From assembly GCF_014650775.1 (NCBI RefSeq), contig NZ_BMVP01000008.1, positions 124,001-188,000 on the forward strand: 64,000 nt of DNA, read 5' to 3'. This document shows, piece after piece, positions 58,669 to 64,000 of this stretch (its first letter is position 1; each line of letters starts with the position of its first letter). Origin of the DNA: Streptomyces cirratus (GTDB taxonomy: Bacteria > Actinomycetota > Actinomycetes > Streptomycetales > Streptomycetaceae). The notes beneath the pieces were generated by a model that saw nothing but the letters and a program-made list of their open reading frames with translations, searched no databases and was not told the DNA's origin. Both the position numbers and the translations under genes were made by a program.

Positions 58669-58684
58669 TTGTTAGCGCTAACAA
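58669..58684. promoter_or_regulatory. LacI-family operator palindrome
   Basis: TTGTTAGCGCTAACAA is a perfect 16-bp palindrome with the central CG typical of LacI/GalR operators. It lies 35 bp before the arabinofuranosidase start, where a repressor would block transcription until an arabinose- or xylan-derived inducer appears. No LacI gene is in the window. Confidence 0.85.
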
Positions 58685-58718
58685 AGCCCTCCTCCCACCC
58701 GACGTGCAGGAGCTCTTT

Positions 58719-60272
58719 ATGGCCTTCCATCAGTTGATCAGCCGTGCGCGGCGCACCCTTCTCGCTGCCGGAGCGACGGTCGCACTCACCGCCGGTGTCA
58801 TAACCGGTACAGCTGCCACCTCGCAGGCGGCCACGCAAGGGCCGTGCGACATCTACGCTGCGGGCGGTACCCCGTGTGTGGCGGCGCACAGCACCACGCG
58901 ATCGCTGTACGGTTCGTACGGTGGCGCGCTCTACCAGGTCAAGCGCGCTACGGACGGCGCCCTCAAGGACATCGGCGTGCTCAGCCCCGGTGGCTACGCC
59001 AACGCCGCCGCACAGGACGCCTTCTGCGCCGGCACCAGCTGCGTCATCACCGTCCTCTACGACCAGTCCGGCAAGGGCAACCACCTCACCCAGGCACCCG
59101 CAGGCGGGGCGGCCGGTGGGCCGGACAACCTGGCCAACGCGGCCGAGGCTCCGGTCACGGTGGGCGGCCACAGGGCGTACGGCGTCTACGTCGCACCCGG
59201 AACCGGCTACCGCAACAACCACACCAACGGCATCGCCGTCGGCGACCAGCCCGAAGGCATGTACGCGGTCCTGGACGGAACCCACTACAACGGCGGGTGC
59301 TGCTTCGACTACGGCAACGCCGAGACCAGCAACAATGACACAGGCAACGGCCACATGGAGGCGATCTACTTCGGCAACATCAAGGTCTGGGGGTACGGCT
59401 CCGGCGCCGGGCCGTGGGTGATGGCGGACCTGGAGAACGGCCTGTTCTCCGGGGTCAACACCCGGTACAACGAGAATGACCCGAGCGTCAGCCACCGCTT
59501 CCTTACGGCGATCGTCAAGGGCGCGCCGAATCAGTGGGCGATCCGAGCGGGCAACGCCCAGGCGGGCGGCCTGTCCACGTACTACAGCGGGCCGCGCCCC
59601 AATGCCGCGGGCTACAACCCGATGCACAAGGAGGGCGCGATCATCCTCGGCATCGGCGGCGACAACAGCAAGGGCTCGGCGGGCACCTTCTACGAGGGCG
59701 TCATGACCTCCGGCTACCCCTCGGACACTACCGAGAATGCCGTCCAGGCCAACATCGCCGCCACCGGATACAGCAGCGCCGCCACCGAAACCGGCACCCT
59801 TTCACCCGGTTCACGCGTGTCGCTGCGAGCCACGACGACGTGCTGCAACCGCGACTTCCTCACCCATGCCGACGCGGACGACAAAGTCACGATCTCGCCC
59901 GTGGATTCCGCAAGCCCGCCCGCCCTCAAGGCTGATGCGACATGGATCGTCCGCGCCGGCCTGGCCAACAGCTCCTGCCTCACCTTCGAGTCGCTCGACA
60001 AGCCCGGCCGGTTCCTCCGGCACTACAACTTCGAGCTCCGCCTCGGCGCGGACGACGGCGGAACTCCTTTCGCCCAGGACGCCACCTTCTGCCCCACCGC
60101 CGGCAACAGCGGGACGGGCTATTCCTTCCAGTCGGTGAACTACCCAACGAAGTACCTGCGCCACTACAACTACTCGGTCTTCGTCGCCGGCAACGGAGGA
60201 TCGAACAGCTGGGACAGCACCACCAACTGGGGCGCGGATACCAGCTGGATGGTCGCCCAGCCCTGGAGCTGA
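58719..60272 (+). CDS. Secreted alpha-L-arabinofuranosidase (GH54 with CBM42)
   Basis: A 517-residue exported enzyme releasing arabinofuranose from arabinoxylan or arabinan. A signal peptide (about 1-38) is followed by the GH54 catalytic domain (to about 360) with the presumed nucleophile Glu in GHMEAIYFG and acid/base Asp in GIGGDNS. The last 140 residues are the CBM42 trefoil (SRVSLRATTTCCNRDFLTHA, then FLRHYNFELRL and YLRHYNYSVFV), which binds arabinose side chains. ATG 58719 has AGGAG seven bases upstream. It is controlled by a LacI-type palindrome and ends before a long terminator palindrome. Confidence 0.93.
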   Translation: MAFHQLISRARRTLLAAGATVALTAGVITGTAATSQAATQGPCDIYAAGGTPCVAAHSTTRSLYGSYGGALYQVKRATDGALKDIGVLSPGGYANAAAQDAFCAGTSCVITVLYDQSGKGNHLTQAPAGGAAGGPDNLANAAEAPVTVGGHRAYGVYVAPGTGYRNNHTNGIAVGDQPEGMYAVLDGTHYNGGCCFDYGNAETSNNDTGNGHMEAIYFGNIKVWGYGSGAGPWVMADLENGLFSGVNTRYNENDPSVSHRFLTAIVKGAPNQWAIRAGNAQAGGLSTYYSGPRPNAAGYNPMHKEGAIILGIGGDNSKGSAGTFYEGVMTSGYPSDTTENAVQANIAATGYSSAATETGTLSPGSRVSLRATTTCCNRDFLTHADADDKVTISPVDSASPPALKADATWIVRAGLANSSCLTFESLDKPGRFLRHYNFELRLGADDGGTPFAQDATFCPTAGNSGTGYSFQSVNYPTKYLRHYNYSVFVAGNGGSNSWDSTTNWGADTSWMVAQPWS

Positions 60273-60294
60273 GCCGCCCTGCTCGGCGGCCGGG

Positions 60295-60332
60295 GGCGGG
60301 GGGCGGGAACCGGCCGGTTCCCGCCCCCCGCC
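60295..60332. terminator. Perfect 38-bp palindrome, convergent terminator
   Basis: Two 19-base arms (GGCGGGGGGCGGGAACCGG and complement) meet with no spacer. It lies between the convergent arabinofuranosidase and kinase genes, 22 bp after the former's stop. It is an unusually long, all-G/C terminator that can serve both directions. Confidence 0.8.
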
Positions 60333-60406
60333 ATCGCACCCATAGGGCGTGCGCCTGCTCTGCCCCGGACTTCGCAGGTCGCCCGGTCGTGAAGACCGAC
60401 AGAAGC

Positions 60407-62116
60407 TCAGAGCACCTTGAGGCACAACGTCACGGTGCCGTGGAGGGCTTGGATCGAGCTCGAGTTGCACTGGTCGCGCTTGTTGGGGCCGAGGATCTGC
60501 GAGATCTGCACGAGGTAGTCGGCGCCGGAGGGGATGTGGGAGTCGGCGCAGTTCCAGCCGTCCAGCAAGTGGATGGTGTCCAGCTTGCCGTTGCCGTTGC
60601 CGAGGACGCAGTCGCCGACGCGGAATTGGCGGTCGATGCACACGGTGATGTCGGGGGAGCCGCCGTGGTGGACCCATTCTGCACTGCCTCCGTTGGGAGG
60701 ACCTGGGCACTCAGTGCCGGTGGGCACCACCTTGGTGACTCGGTAGTACGCGTTCCACGCGTCGCAGGGCACCATGTCCGGCTTGAAGGTGTCGTTCGGC
60801 TGGCTGATGGAGAAGTCACCCGGCGCTCCGTCTCCTACGTGGAAGCAGTCGCCCTCCCGTACCGCCGCGAAGGCCCGGCTGACGGCGTCCAGGGTGGGGC
60901 TGGGCTTGGGCGTCGCGCTGGGGCTGGGGCTCGGGCTCGGGGTGGGGCTGGGGCTCGGGGTGGGAGTGGCGGTGGGGCTGAGGGTGGGTGTCGAGCCTGA
61001 CGTGGCGGCGGCGTGCCGGTGGGAGAAAAAGGAGGGCAGGCCGGCGAAGGCGACGGCGATGAGCAGGCCGAGGACGAGGACAGCGCACGCGACGCCGATC
61101 CACGGGAAGTGGGGGCCGAACCGCCTCCGTTGTGGAGACGATTCGTCGGGACGACCGTCGCCGGCACCGCTCGGCGTCCTCCGCTCGCGGGGACCGGCAT
61201 CAGAAGGAAGGGACGGTAACGGGGCCGACAGAGTCTGCACTTGGCGTTCGGCGATCATCGTCGCGACCGGCGCGGGGAGCCATTCGAAGGGCGCCTGGGG
61301 GGCGTTGGTGAGTTCCCTGAGTATGTCGGCCACCCCGGGGCGGTCCCCGGGGCCCTTGGCCAGGCAGCGGTGCACCAGGTCCGCCAGGTAGGCGGGCAGG
61401 CCGGTCAGGTCGGGTACGTCGTGGACGATGCGGTAGACGATCGCTTCGGCCGAGCCGGTACCGAACGGGCTGCGGCCGGTGGCGGCGAACGCCAGCACGA
61501 GTCCGAGGGAGAACACGTCGCTGGGTGGGCCTATCTCGTGGCCACGTGCCTGTTCCGGGGACATGAACGACGGGGTGCCGACCACGGCGTGGGGGAGGGT
61601 GGGGGACGTGGCGTCCAGTGCGCGGGTGATGCCGAAGTCGATGACGCGGGGTCCGTCGGCCGCGAGGATCACGTTGGAGGGTTTGAGGTCGCGGTGCACC
61701 AGGTTGCAAGCGTGGATCGCACGGAGCCCCTCGGCCAGTCCCGCTCCCAGTATGGCGATCCCCTCCGCGGGCAGCGGGCCGTGCATCTCGACGGCCTGGT
61801 GCAGGGACGGGCCGGGTATGTAGGCGGTGACCAGCCACGGCGGGTCGGCTTCGGGGTCAGCCTCGACCACCTGGGCGGTGTAGAACCCGCCGACCCGGCG
61901 GGCTGCCTCGACCTCTATGGCGAACCGGCGTCGAAACCCGGGATCGCCGGCCAATTCCGGCCGCACCAGCTTGACCGCGACCGGGCGGCCGCCAGGGGAG
62001 CGCCCCAGGAACACCTGCCCCATCCCGCCACCGCCCAGCCGCCCCTCCAGCCGAAAATCGCCTACCGCGTGCGGATCACCCTGGCGTAACGGCTTCGGCC
62101 AGACCGGGGAGTTCAT
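60407..62116 (-). CDS. Membrane Ser/Thr protein kinase (PknB-like)
   Basis: A 569-residue receptor-type kinase. The catalytic domain (about 20-275) has the Gly loop LGGGGMGQVF, Lys in VAVKLV, HRDLKPSNV, DFG and GTPSFMSPEQ. A juxtamembrane linker precedes one transmembrane helix (about 348-371, WIGVACAVLVLGLLIAVAFA), a Pro/Ser/Thr spacer and an extracytoplasmic domain of about 160 residues with eight Cys (EGDCFHVG, VPCDAWNA, TECPGP, TVCIDR, GDCVLG). ATG 62116 overlaps the stop of a small upstream ORF. The sensor domain is not PASTA and probably detects an unknown ligand outside. Confidence 0.92.
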   Translation of the reverse strand: MNSPVWPKPLRQGDPHAVGDFRLEGRLGGGGMGQVFLGRSPGGRPVAVKLVRPELAGDPGFRRRFAIEVEAARRVGGFYTAQVVEADPEADPPWLVTAYIPGPSLHQAVEMHGPLPAEGIAILGAGLAEGLRAIHACNLVHRDLKPSNVILAADGPRVIDFGITRALDATSPTLPHAVVGTPSFMSPEQARGHEIGPPSDVFSLGLVLAFAATGRSPFGTGSAEAIVYRIVHDVPDLTGLPAYLADLVHRCLAKGPGDRPGVADILRELTNAPQAPFEWLPAPVATMIAERQVQTLSAPLPSLPSDAGPRERRTPSGAGDGRPDESSPQRRRFGPHFPWIGVACAVLVLGLLIAVAFAGLPSFFSHRHAAATSGSTPTLSPTATPTPSPSPTPSPSPSPSATPKPSPTLDAVSRAFAAVREGDCFHVGDGAPGDFSISQPNDTFKPDMVPCDAWNAYYRVTKVVPTGTECPGPPNGGSAEWVHHGGSPDITVCIDRQFRVGDCVLGNGNGKLDTIHLLDGWNCADSHIPSGADYLVQISQILGPNKRDQCNSSSIQALHGTVTLCLKVL

Positions 62117-62334
62117 CGCACCCCGGCATTCATGTCCGGGGCGCGTTCCGGCATGCGGTGCACCGTCGCCCGGCTGGAGTAGATGCGGCCCTTGGAGCCG
62201 AGGCCGAGAAGGATGCTGCGCTGGCCGGTGCGGTTTTGGGTGTCGGGCGAACACTTGGCGTAGCCGATGGATTCGTTCACGCCGCGAGTGTACGAATAGC
62301 CCCCGTTCACCGTACAGATGGCGGCACTTGACAC
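62113..62334 (-). CDS. Small hypothetical protein coupled to the kinase gene
   Basis: 73 residues from GTG 62334 (or a GTG further in), with well-biased sequence YSYTRGVNESIGYAKCSPD and GQRSILLGLGSKGRIYSSRA. Its stop overlaps the kinase start (ATGA), a sign of translational coupling. Unrecognised, but the residue pattern is not random; the N-terminus may be longer or truncated. Confidence 0.45.
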   Translation of the reverse strand: MSSAAICTVNGGYSYTRGVNESIGYAKCSPDTQNRTGQRSILLGLGSKGRIYSSRATVHRMPERAPDMNAGVR

Positions 62335-62829
62335 GGGCGGCCGATCTGATGCGACCCACCTGGAGGCCCTTGTCCTCCGCGCTGGAGCCCCGGCCAGGAG
62401 GCCCCCCCGGGGTGCGGATGGACGATTCGTATGGTGTGACCGGTCCGGGCGAGTGCTGGGCCGGCCATGTGGCGTTGGGCGGTGTATGTCGATGACTCCC
62501 CGGTCTCCGCGACCTCGCTCTCAGCGTCAGCGCCCTGATGTGCTGGTGACGTCCGTGGTGGAGAAGCGTCTGTGCGCTCTGACTGTCGCTGCCGAGTTTC
62601 TGCGCCGGATCGTGCCGATCACAGCCGAGATGATCCGTCATGTCCAAGTACCCGGTGCTCAAGCCGAAGAACGCCGTCAGCGGGGGGACCCGTCCGCTGG
62701 CACCGGCCGACGACACATCGCGGGACCTGCTGCGTTCGTACGGGTGCCGCTGAGGGCAGCGTCTGCGATCGTCACAGGAAGAGAACCGCGCGACCTGCGG
62801 TGTCAGTGGCGGCTGCCAGGATGACGCTT
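62335..62829. other. Intergenic region, weak small ORF only
   Basis: About 500 bp. A 37-codon plus-strand frame starting at about 62640 (MSKYPVLKPKNAVSGG) has fair codon bias but no ribosome binding site and is not called. Nothing else is recognised. Confidence 0.4.
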
Positions 62830-63771
62830 ATGACGATCAAGGACGTAGCCCGGCACGAAGTGAGTGATCCGCTGATCGAACAGGCGCTGGGGAACATCTG
62901 GCTGCGGGCCCGCCACCGCTGGTACACGATGCAATACGACTGCTACGCCGATGAGGAGTTGCAGGGAATGCGCGACGAGCTCCTTGACCACATGGCCGCC
63001 CGCACGGTGGCCGGCACCGAGCCTGGCAGCGTCCCGTCACACGTCGTCCTGCGGACCGCGGCCGAGTGCGCCCTGGGACTCCTGAGCTTGGGCTGCTGCC
63101 CCAACGGTGACCAAGAGATCTCCTTCACCCTCATTGACGAGAAGCTCAGCAGCGAAGACAAAGACTTCGAGGCTGTGGTGGAGCTGGCGGCCACCGCGAG
63201 GACCTGGCTGGACGCCTTTGCTTTGTCCGTGATCAGCGGCATGGTCTGGGAACGGGACCTGGTCATCGGGCTATTGCTGCGCGGCGACTACGCGCCTGCC
63301 ATCCATAACGGTCTGCCCCACTCGAAGCTCGAATCGAAGTCCGACCCGGGCGAGCTGGCGGAGATGGACGCTTTGTGCGGCTACCTCACCCAGGCCGAGG
63401 GGTATCTGCCCCGGCACTGGCCGTCGGTAACGCTGTGCAAGCCGAATGCCGGCGAGCGCACCGATGCAATGCGGCAGCTGGATACCCTCGATGCGCTGAC
63501 GCCAGACCAGCGCCTCCTGCGCGTACTTCTGGAGGATGACCAGTTGGCCTTCGAACAGGCCCTGGAGCACCGTCTTGTCGAGCACCGGGAGAGCGCACCC
63601 TCCGATGCGGCGCCCCGCAGCCTCCTGCCGCACAAGACCATCGCCCTGGCCTCCCTGGCCGTCCAAACCCACGGCTGGGACTTGCGTGTGCAATCCGCCT
63701 ACCTGCCGCAGGCCATGCTGAGTGCCCCTGAACGAACCGCCGCCCTCGGGGCACCTGTCACGAGAGGATGA
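62830..63771 (+). CDS. Immunity 49 (Imm49) family protein
   Basis: A 313-residue all-helical protein matching the Imm49 family of polymorphic-toxin immunity proteins: VARHEVSDPLIEQALGNIW near the start, ELLDHMAARTVAG, FTLIDEKLSSEDKDFE, then LLLRGDYAPAIHNGLPHSKL and LRVLLEDDQLAFEQALEHRL. The start at 62830 is chosen because AGGA lies nine bases upstream; ATG 62821 has no spacing. Such proteins neutralise a co-encoded toxin, but no toxin is present on the visible side, so this may be an orphan protecting against neighbours. Confidence 0.85.
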   Translation: MTIKDVARHEVSDPLIEQALGNIWLRARHRWYTMQYDCYADEELQGMRDELLDHMAARTVAGTEPGSVPSHVVLRTAAECALGLLSLGCCPNGDQEISFTLIDEKLSSEDKDFEAVVELAATARTWLDAFALSVISGMVWERDLVIGLLLRGDYAPAIHNGLPHSKLESKSDPGELAEMDALCGYLTQAEGYLPRHWPSVTLCKPNAGERTDAMRQLDTLDALTPDQRLLRVLLEDDQLAFEQALEHRLVEHRESAPSDAAPRSLLPHKTIALASLAVQTHGWDLRVQSAYLPQAMLSAPERTAALGAPVTRG

Positions 63772-64000
63772 CCTGCGCTGCAGTCGAGAGCCATGGCCCA
63801 CGGCCCGCGCTGAGGTCGTCCCCCCCCGCATTCATCGCGCGGGTCGTGTTACCGGCCGCGCGGCCCCACAGGCCGCGTCGGCGGCCACCGTGCTCGGTCT
63901 CGGCCGCCTGCAGTGCGGCCACGATCCCGGCGGCCGGCGGCGGCTCCCCGGCGTCCTTGTCCAACCAGGGGCGTACCGCCTCGGCGACGGCTTCCACGCA
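63758..64000 (-). CDS. Partial gene at the window edge
   Basis: A minus-strand frame running off the right end, with good codon usage (VEAVAEAVRPWLDKDAGEPP, AAGIVAALQAAETEHGG). Its stop overlaps the last 14 bp of the convergent Imm49 gene. Only the C-terminal part is visible and it is not recognised. Confidence 0.4.
   Translation of the reverse strand, partial: CVEAVAEAVRPWLDKDAGEPPPAAGIVAALQAAETEHGGRRRGLWGRAAGNTTRAMNAGGDDLSAGRGPWLSTAAQVILS

Noticed and set aside
60880..61000. Regular GGGGCTGGGGCT-like repeats resembling a short tandem array
   Set aside because: They encode the Pro/Ser/Thr linker of the kinase; there are no spacers, so this is neither a CRISPR array nor a separate repeat element.
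62640..62755. A 37-codon frame (MSKYPVLKPKNAVSGG) before the Imm49 gene
   Set aside because: No ribosome binding site or leaderless promoter and no recognisable family; too weak to call.

Overview
The window is very GC-rich with strong G/C bias at third codon positions, many GTG starts, and a gene set typical of a soil actinomycete (TipA-like MerR, MarR/MFS, SigK/RskA, TerD, LLM oxidoreductase, DUF6434, DUF6086, GH54, secreted low-complexity proteins). I read it as a Streptomyces or close relative, most likely a chromosome arm or other accessory region, because broken genes and transposase remnants are dense. No rRNA, tRNA or CRISPR array was seen.

Region 1 (1-13.4 kb) holds metabolic and regulatory units: a TetR regulator divergent from an aldo/keto reductase; a Tat-exported multicopper oxidase; a TipA-like MerR regulator; a MarR-MFS efflux pair with DUF1330; then a same-strand trio of amidohydrolase, membrane-anchored FMN glutamate-synthase-domain protein and pyruvate:quinone oxidase; and a VOC protein.

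Region 2 (13.7-25.2 kb) is the most coherent system. It is a SigK/RskA (ECF sigma/anti-sigma) locus whose content matches the mycobacterial sigK neighbourhood: a fasciclin gene (here broken), a membrane-anchored sulfite-oxidase-like molybdoenzyme, sigK, rskA, a broken peroxiredoxin, and an overlapping operon of FAD amine oxidase, DUF1365, two cyclopropane-fatty-acid-synthase-type methyltransferases, DUF1295 and, 3 bp further on, an alpha/beta hydrolase. Two identically spaced promoter motifs (CCAATCC-N16-CGAA) precede the molybdoenzyme and the amine-oxidase operon and probably define the sigma factor's targets. The likely job is envelope lipid modification and extracytoplasmic redox repair.

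Region 3 (25.5-36.3 kb) has an accessory MurG, envelope and secreted proteins, a membrane glutaredoxin-like protein and a lipoprotein, then a gene graveyard: gamma-carbonic-anhydrase-like, endonuclease I, cupin-type oxygenase, TnsA-like and phage/contractile-tail sheath fragments.

Region 4 (36.3-56 kb) alternates intact single genes or pairs (imine-reductase-like + HxlR, LLM oxidoreductase, TerD-TerA fusion, XRE + SDR, secreted metallophosphoesterase, PPOX, DUF6086, GNAT, a repeat-containing secreted protein) with remnants of IS5, Tn3, IS110, ISL3 and IS630 transposases and truncated host genes, including the start of dnaE2.

Region 5 (56-64 kb) has an ArsR-EamA pair with an operator, a secreted GH54 arabinofuranosidase under a LacI-type palindrome, a membrane Ser/Thr kinase, an Imm49 immunity protein and a partial gene at the edge. 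A recurring feature is leaderless genes whose -10 hexamer lies exactly six bases before the start codon.
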